A stretch of 64,000 nt of DNA from Nitratireductor sp. (GTDB lineage Bacteria; Pseudomonadota; Alphaproteobacteria; Rhizobiales; Rhizobiaceae): NCBI GenBank assembly GCA_020637805.1, contig JACKJU010000003.1:124001-188000 (forward strand). Reading direction: 5' to 3'. The notes beneath the pieces were generated by a model. It did no database searches. It had not been told where the DNA came from and worked only from the letters and a program-made list of their open reading frames with translations. Shown piece after piece: positions 1-8,971 of the stretch. Position 1 is the stretch's first letter. The number at the start of each line of letters is the position of its first letter. The position numbers were made by a program, and so were the translations under genes.

Positions 1-163
1 GGCTGCTGGCGACCTGACCATCATCGACTGGAAACAGGAAGAACGCGACAAGCTTCGCGCCATCGCCGAGAAGGCTTGGGCCGACTTCGCTGCCGGCTCT
101 CCTTTGGCAAAGGAAACCTACGACACCCATGTCAACTACATGAAGAAAAAAGGTCTTCTCTAG
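1..163 (+). CDS. TRAP transporter substrate-binding protein DctP, C-terminal end only
   Basis: This is the last 53 codons of a gene that begins before the window; the reading frame starts at base 2 and ends at TAG 161-163. The peptide is rich in charged residues and ends in YMKKKGLL, as expected for the C-terminal helix of a periplasmic DctP-type binding protein. The call rests mainly on position, because a fused DctQM transporter follows on the same strand 131 bases later. Periplasmic capture of a carboxylate or sugar acid is inferred. No domain can be checked in so short a piece. Confidence 0.6.
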   Translation, partial: AAGDLTIIDWKQEERDKLRAIAEKAWADFAAGSPLAKETYDTHVNYMKKKGLL

Positions 164-294
164 ACCTGGTACGTGGCGCCATTCGACAGCCGGATGGCGC
201 CGCATTTTCCTGATGCACAGTGGGTCGGCTATTGCCACGCAGGTGCGTGAGTGGATGGGCTGTGCCGCACGAAACCACCATGCGGAGAAGTGGG

Positions 295-2376
295 ATGAGC
301 AAGGAATTTGAAGCCGGTATCGCGCATTCGAGCGCCGAAATCGCTTCCCAGGATCCTCTGCATGAAGACGATGCAGGTCTGCCGTTCAGCGAATACAACG
401 CGATAGACCATACGAGTCATTTCACCGGGATCGCGATTTCGGGCTTCTACCTCATCGCTGCCGCGTTGACGCTTTGGGAGGTTTTCTCGCGCTATATGCT
501 GCATGCCCCGACCTACTGGGCATTCGAAGCGGTCATGGTGCTTTGCGCCTCCTCCTGGATGCTTTCTTCCGGCTATGTGACGCTCAAGCACAGGCATATC
601 GGCATCACCGTTTTCCACATAATGGCGTCGAAGAAGACGCAATGGCGCCTCGACCTGTTTTCGATGATTGTCGGTGTCATCGCACTCTATCTTCTGTTGA
701 GCGACGCCGCGGTGCGATCCATCGACGCGATCGTGACGGTGGAGAAATCCGGCACCGCATTCAACTCGCCAATGCCGATGATCCTCAAGAGCATGTTGAT
801 GATCGGCGGCTTCCTGTATCTTGCACAGCTTACGTCCAATCTGCACCGTCACGTTGAGGCGGGCTGGGCACGGCTGGCCGTGAAGATCGTTGCCGCCCTG
901 ATGATCGTCTACTTCGTGGCATCCATAGGCACCGAGCTGACGGGAAGCGGGTCCGTGTTCTCCGTCGTTCACGACTTCTTTTCGGAGATATCCAAGGCGC
1001 TCGATCCGTCCAAGGCGCTCAAGATGCGCTCCTATGACCTGGCGACCGTCTCGGTCATCGTTGTTGTTCTTCTGATCGCGCTGATGATGACGGGCATGCC
1101 ACTTGGCATCGTGACGCTCATCGTTTCGGTCCTCATGGCTGTGGCCTTCTTCGGTCCGCGCGGATTGTTCCTCGTATCCAGCAACGCCGCGGGCCTGCTT
1201 GAGAAATACACGCTCGTCGCCATTCCGTTCTTCGTTCTGATGGCGTCGGTGCTGGAGCGGGCAGGAATTGCCGAAGATCTGTTCGACGCGATGTCGATCT
1301 TCGCGGGAAACCTGCGCGGTGGCGTTGCCATCCAGACGGTTGTCGTGGCCGTGATCCTGGCCGCCATGTCAGGTGTGATGGGCGGTGAAATCGTCATGCT
1401 CGGCTTGGTGGCGCTGCCCCAGATGTTCCGCCTGGGGTATGACCGAAGGCTCACAATCGGGCTCATCTGCGCGTCCGGGGCGCTGGCAACTCTCATTCCG
1501 CCATCGATCATCATGATTGTCTACGGCCTGTCTGCCGAGGTGGGCATTGGTGACCTGTTCATGGCCGGTGCCGTTCCGGGCGTGATGCTTGCGGTCTTCT
1601 ATGCGGCCTATGTGCTCGTGCGGGTCAACATCAACCCGTCCATGGCTCCCACGGCGTCGGAGGTCGCAGAACTGCGCGGCACCGAAAACACAATGTCACG
1701 GGAGCGGCTGACGGCGGTTATCCTCTGCATTCTCCTGATCTTTTCCGTGATGGGGTCGATCTATGGTGGCATTGCCTCGGTCACGGAGGCGGCTGCGGTA
1801 GGCTGCATCGGCTCGCTCGTGGTCGCCGCGATCCGTCACCAGTTCAACTGGCGGGTCGTCAGCGCTGCGCTCATGGGTTCGATGACGACCGTCGGCACCA
1901 TCGTCTGGCTGATCCTGGGCGCGGTTTCCTTTATCGGCATCTTCAACCTGGTCGGGGGAGGCGACTTCCTGCGCTCGCTGTTCCTGAATCTCGGCCTGCC
2001 CGCAATGGGCGTCATCATGATGATGATGCTCATTCTCGTCATCCTCGGCACGTTCATGGAATGGATCGCGATTGTCTTCATCACGGTTCCGGTCTTCGCG
2101 CCGGTGGTCATGACCCTTGCGCCAGAACTCGGCCTGACCGAAGATCAGGCAAAGGTGTGGTTCGGCATTCTCTTCGTCATGAATATCCAGATCTACTTCC
2201 TTTCGCCACCGTTTGGTCCGGCTTGTTTCTGGCTCAAATCGGTTGCGCCGAAGGACGTGACACTGCAGGAAATTTTCATGTCGGTTCTGCCGTTCATCGG
2301 TCTGCAGATTGTCGGACTGATCCTCGTAATGATGTTCCCGCAGATCGCTCTGTGGTTACCGGAATTCTTGAGCTAG
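295..2376 (+). CDS. TRAP transporter fused small and large permease (DctQM)
   Basis: This 693-residue inner-membrane protein fuses the four-helix DctQ subunit (roughly residues 35-200) to the large DctM permease (roughly 240-690), which has about a dozen hydrophobic segments. DctM-like features include the glycine-rich stretch around GVMGGEIVMLGL and the GTFMEWIAIVFITVP segment near the C-terminus. It would import a solute with sodium symport, using the binding protein encoded just upstream. ATG 295 is preferred because GGAG lies 7 bases before it; an earlier in-frame ATG at 220 would add 25 residues that do not look like a TRAP N-terminus. The linked dehydratases suggest a sugar-acid or hydroxy-acid substrate, which is inference. 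Confidence 0.9.
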   Translation: MSKEFEAGIAHSSAEIASQDPLHEDDAGLPFSEYNAIDHTSHFTGIAISGFYLIAAALTLWEVFSRYMLHAPTYWAFEAVMVLCASSWMLSSGYVTLKHRHIGITVFHIMASKKTQWRLDLFSMIVGVIALYLLLSDAAVRSIDAIVTVEKSGTAFNSPMPMILKSMLMIGGFLYLAQLTSNLHRHVEAGWARLAVKIVAALMIVYFVASIGTELTGSGSVFSVVHDFFSEISKALDPSKALKMRSYDLATVSVIVVVLLIALMMTGMPLGIVTLIVSVLMAVAFFGPRGLFLVSSNAAGLLEKYTLVAIPFFVLMASVLERAGIAEDLFDAMSIFAGNLRGGVAIQTVVVAVILAAMSGVMGGEIVMLGLVALPQMFRLGYDRRLTIGLICASGALATLIPPSIIMIVYGLSAEVGIGDLFMAGAVPGVMLAVFYAAYVLVRVNINPSMAPTASEVAELRGTENTMSRERLTAVILCILLIFSVMGSIYGGIASVTEAAAVGCIGSLVVAAIRHQFNWRVVSAALMGSMTTVGTIVWLILGAVSFIGIFNLVGGGDFLRSLFLNLGLPAMGVIMMMMLILVILGTFMEWIAIVFITVPVFAPVVMTLAPELGLTEDQAKVWFGILFVMNIQIYFLSPPFGPACFWLKSVAPKDVTLQEIFMSVLPFIGLQIVGLILVMMFPQIALWLPEFLS

Positions 2377-2387
2377 GAGATTGGGCA

Positions 2388-2510
2388 ATGATGGGACGTG
2401 ACGGTGAATCGGAGATCATGGCCTACGGATACAAGGCCTGGATCGCGGGGCTTGTATTGGCAGCCGTGATACTCGGCATACTATTCGGTTTCGCCCATCC
2501 GATTTCATGA
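2388..2510 (+). CDS. Small single-span membrane protein between TRAP permease and dehydratase
   Basis: This 40-residue ORF has a TAGGAGA ribosome site 8 bases before ATG 2388. Residues 1-17 are polar (MMGRDGESEIMAYGYKA), then comes one hydrophobic span (residues 18-36) and a short tail. Its stop overlaps a possible ATG at 2507 of the dehydratase frame, so it sits tightly inside the transport-catabolism operon. I do not recognise the family. It may be an accessory subunit of the TRAP transporter, but nothing in the sequence proves that. The good ribosome site, hydrophobic pattern and operon position support it as a real gene. Confidence 0.55.
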   Translation: MMGRDGESEIMAYGYKAWIAGLVLAAVILGILFGFAHPIS

Positions 2511-2536
2511 GATTCGGCGATTTGGCAGGTGAAGAG

Positions 2537-4270
2537 ATGAAAAAACGGAAACCTGAAGACCTGCGGTCGGCGCGCTGGTTCGCGCCGGACGATCTGAGAA
2601 GTTTCGGCCATCGCTCGCGGATGATGCAGCTGGGCATGGCGGAAGAGGAATTCCGCGACAGGCCGGTCATTGGCGTCCTGAGCACATGGTCGGAGCTAAA
2701 CACCTGCCATGCGCATTTTCCCGAACGGGTAAAGGATGTGAAGCGCGGTGTTCTTCAGGCAGGTGGGCTTGCGGTGGAAATGCCGGCACTTTCCGTCGAC
2801 GAAAGTTTCACCAAGCCGACCTCGATGCTCTACCGCAACATGCTGGCCATGGAAACGGAGGAGATGATCCGTTCCCATCCCCTCGACGGGGTGGTCCTGA
2901 TGGGTGGTTGCGACAAGACCACGCCGGGCCTCGTCATGGGTGCGCTGTCCGCCGGTGTTCCATTCATCTTTCTGCCCGCCGGTCCAATGCTGCGCGGCAA
3001 CTATGCAGGCAAAACACTCGGTTCCGGCTCCGATGCCTGGAAATACTGGGACGAACGCCGCGCAGGCAATATTTCCGACGACGAATGGCTGGGCATTCAG
3101 TGTGGGATCGCGCGTTCGGCGGGTACCTGCATGACCATGGGAACGGCAGCGACCATGATGGCGATCGCCGAGGCGATGGGGCTGACGCTGCCGGGCGCGT
3201 CATCGGTTCCCGCAGTCGACTCGAACCATCAGCGTCTCGGTTCGGCCAGCGGCAAGCGCATCGTCGAAATGGTGTGGGAAGACCTGACGCCGGACCATGT
3301 CGTAACAGCCGCAGCCTGCCGCAATGCAGCAATCGTTGCCATGGCCACCGGATGTTCAACCAATGCCGTGGTGCACCTGATCGCGATGGCCCGTCGCGCA
3401 GGCATACCGTTCACGCTCGACGATCTGGATGCGCTTGGCCGCGTCACCCCGCTGATTGCCAATATCCGCCCATCTGGCAAGGACTACCTGATGGAGGATT
3501 TCTATTATGCGGGTGGTCTGCGCGCACTGATGAAACAGTTGGAGGACAGGCTCGACTGCTCCGTGATGACCGTGACGGGAAGGAGCCTTGGAGAAAATCT
3601 CGAAGGTGCAACGGTCTATAATGATGACGTGATCCGTCCACTATCCAACCCGGTCTATGAAGAAGGTTCGCTGGCCGTGCTGCGCGGCAATCTCTGCCCC
3701 GATGGTGCGGTGATCAAGCCGGCGGCCTGCGATCCGAAATTCTACGTCCATGAAGGCCCGGCCCTGGTGTTCGACAGCTATCCCGAAATGAAGGCGGCGG
3801 TTGATGACGAGAACCTCGATATCACGCCGGACCATGTGATGGTGCTGCGCAATGCTGGTCCGCTTGGCGGTCCGGGGATGCCCGAATGGGGCATGCTTCC
3901 AATCCCGAAGGCGCTGATAAGGCAGGGTCATCGGGACATGCTGCGGATCTCGGACGCCAGGATGTCAGGAACCTCCTACGGTGCCTGCGTCCTGCACGTT
4001 GCGCCGGAAAGCTATGTGGGCGGCCCGCTGGCGTTGCTCCGGACCGGAGACATGGTGCGCCTCGATCTGCCGAACCGGCGGCTCGACATGCTGGTGGACG
4101 AGGAGGAACTCGCCCGCCGCCGTGCCGCATGGGTAAAGCCCGAACCGCGTTTCGAGCGTGGCTGGGGCTGGATGTTCTCGCGTCATGTCACCCAGGCGGA
4201 TCAGGGCTGCGACTTCGACTTCCTGCAATCCGATTTTGGCCGCACGGCGGGTGAACCCGATATCTACTGA
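2537..4270 (+). CDS. IlvD/Edd family dehydratase (aldonate dehydratase type)
   Basis: This 577-residue protein matches the length of L-arabinonate-type dehydratases, which remove water from sugar acids to give 2-keto-3-deoxy acids in the cytoplasm. The presumed Fe-S ligand cysteines are C57 (LNTCHAH), C125 (MGGCDKTTPG) and C198 (SAGTCMTMG), and the C-terminal swivel domain carries SDARMSGTSYG. ATG 2537 is chosen because AGGTGAAGAG lies directly upstream; ATG 2507, overlapping the previous stop, would add 10 residues. It is followed 10 bases later by the RraA-like gene. The motif set and the sugar-acid neighbours favour an aldonate dehydratase over dihydroxy-acid dehydratase of branched-chain synthesis. 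The exact substrate is unknown. Confidence 0.88.
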   Translation: MKKRKPEDLRSARWFAPDDLRSFGHRSRMMQLGMAEEEFRDRPVIGVLSTWSELNTCHAHFPERVKDVKRGVLQAGGLAVEMPALSVDESFTKPTSMLYRNMLAMETEEMIRSHPLDGVVLMGGCDKTTPGLVMGALSAGVPFIFLPAGPMLRGNYAGKTLGSGSDAWKYWDERRAGNISDDEWLGIQCGIARSAGTCMTMGTAATMMAIAEAMGLTLPGASSVPAVDSNHQRLGSASGKRIVEMVWEDLTPDHVVTAAACRNAAIVAMATGCSTNAVVHLIAMARRAGIPFTLDDLDALGRVTPLIANIRPSGKDYLMEDFYYAGGLRALMKQLEDRLDCSVMTVTGRSLGENLEGATVYNDDVIRPLSNPVYEEGSLAVLRGNLCPDGAVIKPAACDPKFYVHEGPALVFDSYPEMKAAVDDENLDITPDHVMVLRNAGPLGGPGMPEWGMLPIPKALIRQGHRDMLRISDARMSGTSYGACVLHVAPESYVGGPLALLRTGDMVRLDLPNRRLDMLVDEEELARRRAAWVKPEPRFERGWGWMFSRHVTQADQGCDFDFLQSDFGRTAGEPDIY

Positions 4271-4280
4271 GGATGCGAAG

Positions 4281-5006
4281 ATGACAGGCTACGTACTTTC
4301 AACTGAAACCCGCGAAAAGCTGATGAAGGTTTCCACGGCTTCTGTCGCGACGGCGCTGTTCAAGCGCGGGTTGCGCAGCCAGTTCATCCAGGGCGTGAGG
4401 CCTGTTTCCCACATGAGTGCAAACATGGTCGGACAGGCATTTACCCTTCGCTACATTCCGGCCCGCGAGGACCGCAACCCGATTACCGTCTTCAGGGATC
4501 CCGAGCACCCCCAACGCCACGCGGTCGAAACCTGCCCGCCCGGCCATGTGCTGGTCATGGACGCCCGCAAGGATGCGCGCGCAGCGACCGCTGGCTCCAT
4601 CCTTGTCACCCGGCTTGCGCTGCGTGGCGCTGCAGGCGTGGTGTCGGACGGCGGTTTCCGCGATTGCGAGGGCATTGGGAAGTTGGACATGCCTTCCTAC
4701 TGCGCCAACCCGTCAGCGCCGACCAACCTTACCCTACACGAGGCGATAGACATCAACGTGCCGGTATCCTGTGGCGATGCGCCGGTGTTTCCGGGGGATG
4801 TACTCCTTGGTGATAATGACGGGGTAATGGTCATCCCCGCGCATCTGGTGGAGGAAATCGCCGACGAATGCCTAGGTATGGAAAGCTTTGAGGATTTCGT
4901 CCTCGAGCAAGTGCTCGATGGTGCCTCCATCATTGGCCTCTACCCGGCAACGAAGGACGAAACACTTCAGAAATATGAAGAGTGGCGCAAGAAGAACGAG
5001 CGCTGA
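4281..5006 (+). CDS. RraA family protein, probable 2-oxo acid aldolase
   Basis: This 241-residue protein belongs to the RraA/HMG aldolase family. The diagnostic stretch is VVSDGGFRDCEGI, whose Arg-Asp pair sits where metal-dependent HMG/CHA aldolases bind substrate and metal, followed by GDNDGVMVIP near residue 178. Family members cleave 4-hydroxy-2-oxo acids to pyruvate plus a second carbonyl compound, or decarboxylate oxaloacetate. Placed between two sugar-acid dehydratases, it could cleave the 2-keto-3-deoxy acid they make, which is inference. The start has GAGG 8 bases upstream, and the 3' end overlaps the next gene. RraA proteins that regulate RNase E are shorter and lack this context. 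Confidence 0.8.
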   Translation: MTGYVLSTETREKLMKVSTASVATALFKRGLRSQFIQGVRPVSHMSANMVGQAFTLRYIPAREDRNPITVFRDPEHPQRHAVETCPPGHVLVMDARKDARAATAGSILVTRLALRGAAGVVSDGGFRDCEGIGKLDMPSYCANPSAPTNLTLHEAIDINVPVSCGDAPVFPGDVLLGDNDGVMVIPAHLVEEIADECLGMESFEDFVLEQVLDGASIIGLYPATKDETLQKYEEWRKKNER

Positions 5007-6544
5007 CCGTATTGTCCAAAGTGGAACACAACCCGGTCATACGTCTGGACGAACACGACAACGTCGCTGTCGCCCGCATCGATATCGCCGCCGGTTCGGT
5101 GATCGGGAGTGAGAGTATCACCGCCCTCGAAGATATCCCGATGGGTCACAAGATCGCCACCCGGCCAATTGGCAAGGGAGAGCCGGCACTCAAGTACAAT
5201 ACGATCATCGGTTTTGCGGGCGCCGACATTAAGCCGGGAAACTGGCTCCACAGCCATAACGTGCTGATGGATGATTTCCAGAAGGATTTCCGCTTCGGCG
5301 AAGATTATGTTGCTGCAGATCTGTTTCCTTTGGAGGAACGCGCCACCTTCATGGGCTATCGCCGTGAAGACGGCAGTGCAGGAACCCGCAACTACATCGG
5401 TATCTTCATCACCGTGAACTGCGCGGCGACGGTCGCGCGAAAGATCTCCGCCTGGTTCGCTGAGGAGAGGCTGGCAAATTATCCCAATGTCGACGGGGTC
5501 GTTGCTTTCGTTCACCAGCAGGGTTGCGGGATGGAAGCGACAGGCGAGGCCATGGACCTGCTTCATCGCACGCTGTCCGGTTATATTCGTCACCCCAACA
5601 TTGCCGGTGCGCTGGTCATTTCGCTGGGGTGCGAACGCAACAATCTTCAGCGCTTTTTTTCCGACACCGGGCTCGCCACAGGCAAGATGCTGAAAACCAT
5701 TCGCATGCAGGATCAGGGAGGAACTGCTGCTTCCGTGGAAGAAGGCAAGCGCCTCATCCGCGAGATGCTGGAAGATGCCAACAGGGTAGAACGCACGCCC
5801 TGTCCGGCAAGCCATCTCAAGATCGGCCTGCAATGCGGAGGCTCCGACGGGTTTTCCGCTCTTTCCGCAAATCCCGCGTTGGGCAAGGCGGTGGACATGC
5901 TTGTGCGTCATGGCGGAACCGCCATCCTGAGTGAAACGCCGGAACTCTACGGAATCGAGCACACGCTCACAGCGCGCGCCCGCGATGAGGCGACAGGCAG
6001 GAAGTTTCTGGAGCGCATTGACTGGTGGCAGTCCTACACCGAAGGCAAGGATGTCCAGATGCAGGGCATCGTTGGGCCGGGCAACAGGGATGGTGGTCTC
6101 GCAAACGTTATCGAGAAGTCGCTGGGCGGCTCCAAGAAGGGCGGATCGACCGGCATCGAGGCGGTCTACCGCTACGCAGAACCCGTCACCGCAGGTGGAC
6201 TGGTGATCATGGATACGCCAGGTTACGACCCAGTGGCAGCTACGGGCCAGATCGCCGGAGGTGCCAACCTGGTCTGCTTCACCACGGGCAGGGGGTCGTG
6301 TTTCGGGTCCTATCCCGCCCCTACAGTCAAGCTTGCCACCAACACGCCCATGTACGAGCGCATGACAGGGGACATGGACATCAATTGCGGCCAGATCATC
6401 GACGGTACGAAGACGCTGGACGAGATGGGCCGCGAGATATTCGAGATGTTGCTTGCAGTCGCGAGCGGCGAAAAATCGAAGTCCGAGGCGCTTGGCGTCG
6501 GCGAGGACGAATTCGCCCCATGGCCGATCGGAGTGACCGGCTAG
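4982..6544 (+). CDS. UxaA family dehydratase (altronate/galactarate dehydratase-like)
   Basis: This 520-residue full-length UxaA-type enzyme has an N-terminal SAF domain (about residues 15-90) joined to the altronate dehydratase C-terminal domain (about 115-515). Motifs include GTRNYIGIFITVNCAATVA, VHQQGCGM and SLGCERNN, with cysteines typical of the Fe-dependent family. Relatives dehydrate altronate or galactarate; the split homologue SuyAB acts on sulfolactate, so substrate cannot be inferred from family alone. The GTG start at 4982 overlaps rraA by 25 bases. TTG 5012 or GTG 5021 are alternatives and would still keep the SAF domain. About 240 bases without a convincing gene follow. Confidence 0.85.
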   Translation: MAQEERALTVLSKVEHNPVIRLDEHDNVAVARIDIAAGSVIGSESITALEDIPMGHKIATRPIGKGEPALKYNTIIGFAGADIKPGNWLHSHNVLMDDFQKDFRFGEDYVAADLFPLEERATFMGYRREDGSAGTRNYIGIFITVNCAATVARKISAWFAEERLANYPNVDGVVAFVHQQGCGMEATGEAMDLLHRTLSGYIRHPNIAGALVISLGCERNNLQRFFSDTGLATGKMLKTIRMQDQGGTAASVEEGKRLIREMLEDANRVERTPCPASHLKIGLQCGGSDGFSALSANPALGKAVDMLVRHGGTAILSETPELYGIEHTLTARARDEATGRKFLERIDWWQSYTEGKDVQMQGIVGPGNRDGGLANVIEKSLGGSKKGGSTGIEAVYRYAEPVTAGGLVIMDTPGYDPVAATGQIAGGANLVCFTTGRGSCFGSYPAPTVKLATNTPMYERMTGDMDINCGQIIDGTKTLDEMGREIFEMLLAVASGEKSKSEALGVGEDEFAPWPIGVTG

Positions 6545-6783
6545 GCATCGGCTGGACCATCTGTGCCTATGGGTGACATGGTGTGTATGAAGTGTCTGCG
6601 TAAGTATTTCCCTTTCACAAGAGGTAGTCGTGTCGGACAATCAGCAAACTTCATCAGAAGGGTAGCGCCGTCATGCGCCGTCAATTGACTATCCTGACCA
6701 GTTCCCCAGATGGATGGAGACGGTTCGCATCAGTCGGCGGGCAGGCATCGAGCAATGGGCAGTAAACTTATGGGAGAGAGAAG

Positions 6784-7569
6784 ATGACATCTGACGGCAA
6801 ACCGGTAGCGGTAGTCACAGGGGGGAGCCGCGGCATAGGCCGGGGCATTGCCGAACGCCTGGCCCAAGACGGATACAACCTTCTGCTTGTAGCTTCTAAC
6901 AGTGAGCATCTCGATGCGGCCAAGGCGGCAATCGAGGCGGGTTCAAAGTCGAAAGTCGAAACCTTCGCGACCGATCTTAGAAAGGAAGGTAGCGGAGTGG
7001 CGGTGCTGGAGGCACTGATGCAGTCATTTGGCCGTGCCGACGTTCTGGTCAACTGCGCTGGAGCCACGAAGGGCGGCAGGTTCCTCGAACAGGATGAAGC
7101 AATCTGGCAGGATGGTTTCGCGTTGAAGTTCTTCGGCGCGGTGCGCGTGTGCAGGGCGCTCTGGCCCGAACTGGTGAAGGCGCACGGTACCGTGGTCAAC
7201 ATCGTCGGCGGCTTTGCCCGAAAGCCCTCCGCGGACTTCATGATTGGTGGCGCGGTAAATGCTGCACTGGCAAACTTCTCGAAGGCGCTTGCAGAACAGG
7301 GCATCCGCGACGACGTCAACGTCAATGCCATTCATCCGGGCGTGACCCGTTCCGAGCGCATGAACGAGATCATCGCAACCCGCTCAAGGCTGGAAGGTGT
7401 TTCGGAAGACGAGATACGCGAAAATCTCGCAAGGGAAGAGGGAATTCGCCGGGTCGGAGAACCTGGAGACGTGGCAGCGTTGGTTGCATTTCTTTGCCGT
7501 CCGGAAGCCCGTCACATCCAGGGAACGGCGATTGCCATCGATGGCGGCACAAACCGCTGCGTCTACTGA
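6784..7569 (+). CDS. SDR family protein with degenerate catalytic motif
   Basis: This 261-residue Rossmann-fold short-chain dehydrogenase/reductase has the cofactor motif TGGSRGIG (residues 12-19) and the structural NCAGA (90-94). The C-terminal part has the usual SDR ending with AIDGG. By alignment on NFSKALA, the catalytic Tyr and Lys of YxxxK fall on G155 and N159. This resembles a divergent SDR subgroup with an N-A-A-L segment, as I remember it. It may still bind NAD(P) but may not be an ordinary alcohol dehydrogenase. It stands in the sugar-acid cluster with GGGAGAG before ATG 6784. The 239-base gap upstream probably holds its promoter, though I see no clear box. Confidence 0.8.
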   Translation: MTSDGKPVAVVTGGSRGIGRGIAERLAQDGYNLLLVASNSEHLDAAKAAIEAGSKSKVETFATDLRKEGSGVAVLEALMQSFGRADVLVNCAGATKGGRFLEQDEAIWQDGFALKFFGAVRVCRALWPELVKAHGTVVNIVGGFARKPSADFMIGGAVNAALANFSKALAEQGIRDDVNVNAIHPGVTRSERMNEIIATRSRLEGVSEDEIRENLAREEGIRRVGEPGDVAALVAFLCRPEARHIQGTAIAIDGGTNRCVY

Positions 7570-7707
7570 CGGGAATTCCCTTTACAGCAATCCGTGACGC
7601 CCTGCTTTTCCGGCAAATTTGCGACCGAACGTAGAGCTTCGATATCATTTCTCGTGGCCAGCTTGGCCGATCGTGGGATGCCCCTTCTTGCGCGAATAAC
7701 CCATATG

Positions 7708-7722
7708 TGAATATAGTATTCA
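7708..7722. promoter_or_regulatory. Palindromic operator candidate (IclR site 1)
   Basis: TGAATA-TAG-TATTCA is a perfect 6-bp-arm inverted repeat about 90 bases before the CoA-transferase start. The same TGAATA/TATTCA arms recur at the iclR start (11785-11800), so it is a likely binding site for that regulator. The assignment is inference from the shared motif. Confidence 0.5.
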
Positions 7723-7810
7723 AATAGGAATTACAGCCTGTTTGATGGCGAGGGGTGCCCAATGCGCCTTGCTGGCCATCCTCCGGGTCTTTCACGGAGC
7801 CAACTTACCC

Positions 7811-8971
7811 ATGAACAGCCAGTCCGATCTTCCGCTTTCCGGACTTGTCGTCCTTGACATGAGCCAGTTCCTCTCCGGCCCCTATGCCACTTTGCGACTG
7901 CAGGATCTCGGAGCCAGGGTGATCAAGATCGAGCGACCGGAGTCGGGCGATCTGTCGCGAAGTCTCTATCTGAGCGACACGGAAATAGGTGGGGATTCGA
8001 CGCTCTTTCACGCCATCAATCGCGGCAAGGAAAGCCTTGCCATAGATCTGAAGGACGCGGGAGATGTGGAACGTCTCAAGCGGCTGATCGCAAGAGCCGA
8101 CGTTCTGGTCCAGAATTTCCGCCCCGGTGTGATCGAGCGGCTTGGCCTCGACTACGACGAGGTAAGGGCCATCAATCCGCGCATCGTCTACGGATCGATC
8201 AGCGGCTATGGAGAGGAGGGCCCTTGGGTGAAGCGTCCGGGACAGGATCTGCTTGCCCAGGCACGCTCCGGTGTGATGTGGCTGAGCGGAAACGATGGCG
8301 ATGGGCCGGTACCCATGGGTCTTGCCGTGGGCGACATGTTTGCCGGCGCCGCGCTGGCGCAGGGATTGCTGGCGGCGCTGGTGAAACGCAGCATCAAGGG
8401 CGAGGGAAGCCATGTTCAGACCAGTCTGCTCGAAGCCCTCGTAGACTTCCAGTTCGAGGTGCTCACGACATTTCTGAACGATGGCAGGCGCATGCCCAAA
8501 CGCTCAGGCTTTCGCGGTGCACATGCCTATCTTTCCGCGCCCTACGGCGTCTACGAGGCAAGCGATGGCTTCATCGCACTCGCGATGACGCCGATCGCCC
8601 GGCTGCGCGACCTGATGCAGCTGGATGCACTCGCTCCCTATTGTGAGGATACTGCGAGCTGGTTCACGAGCCGCGATGAAATCAAGAAAATGATTGCCGG
8701 AGCGATCTCGAAACGAAAGGTATCCGAATGGCTGGAGGTTTTCGAACCTGCCGATATCTGGTGCTCGAAGGTTCTGGACTGGAACGACCTTCTGGCGAGC
8801 GAGGGCTTCAACATGCTGGACATGCTGCAAACCGTCGAGCGCGACGACGATGTCTCGATCCTGACCACCCGTTCGCCGATCCGCGTGAACGGGGCAAGGC
8901 CAAGCTCTTCGCGGGCCGCTCCGCGCGTAGGCGAACAGAGCGAAGCAATCATCCGGGAGTTTGAATTGTGA
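7811..8971 (+). CDS. CaiB/BaiF family class III CoA-transferase
   Basis: This 386-residue cytoplasmic protein has the complete class III CoA-transferase pattern: N-terminal LSGPYATLRLQDLGARVIK, GSISGYGEEGP (about 128-138), and the likely catalytic aspartate D175 in AVGDMFAGA. Such enzymes move CoA from a donor such as succinyl-CoA to a carboxylate through an aspartyl-CoA anhydride. ATG 7811 is chosen because it begins the conserved domain and has ACGGAG about 11 bases upstream; an in-frame TTG at 7742 would add 23 residues. Its stop overlaps the next start (GTGA). With the MaoC gene in the cluster it suggests that one intermediate is handled as a CoA thioester. The acceptor acid is unknown. 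Confidence 0.88.
   Translation: MNSQSDLPLSGLVVLDMSQFLSGPYATLRLQDLGARVIKIERPESGDLSRSLYLSDTEIGGDSTLFHAINRGKESLAIDLKDAGDVERLKRLIARADVLVQNFRPGVIERLGLDYDEVRAINPRIVYGSISGYGEEGPWVKRPGQDLLAQARSGVMWLSGNDGDGPVPMGLAVGDMFAGAALAQGLLAALVKRSIKGEGSHVQTSLLEALVDFQFEVLTTFLNDGRRMPKRSGFRGAHAYLSAPYGVYEASDGFIALAMTPIARLRDLMQLDALAPYCEDTASWFTSRDEIKKMIAGAISKRKVSEWLEVFEPADIWCSKVLDWNDLLASEGFNMLDMLQTVERDDDVSILTTRSPIRVNGARPSSSRAAPRVGEQSEAIIREFEL

Noticed and set aside
229..972. Long minus-strand frame under the TRAP permease
   Set aside because: Rich in His, Arg and Gly with no domain, a shadow of the plus-strand gene.
6630..6665. Short GTG-started frame after the UxaA gene
   Set aside because: Only about a dozen codons, no family, and no link to the next gene.
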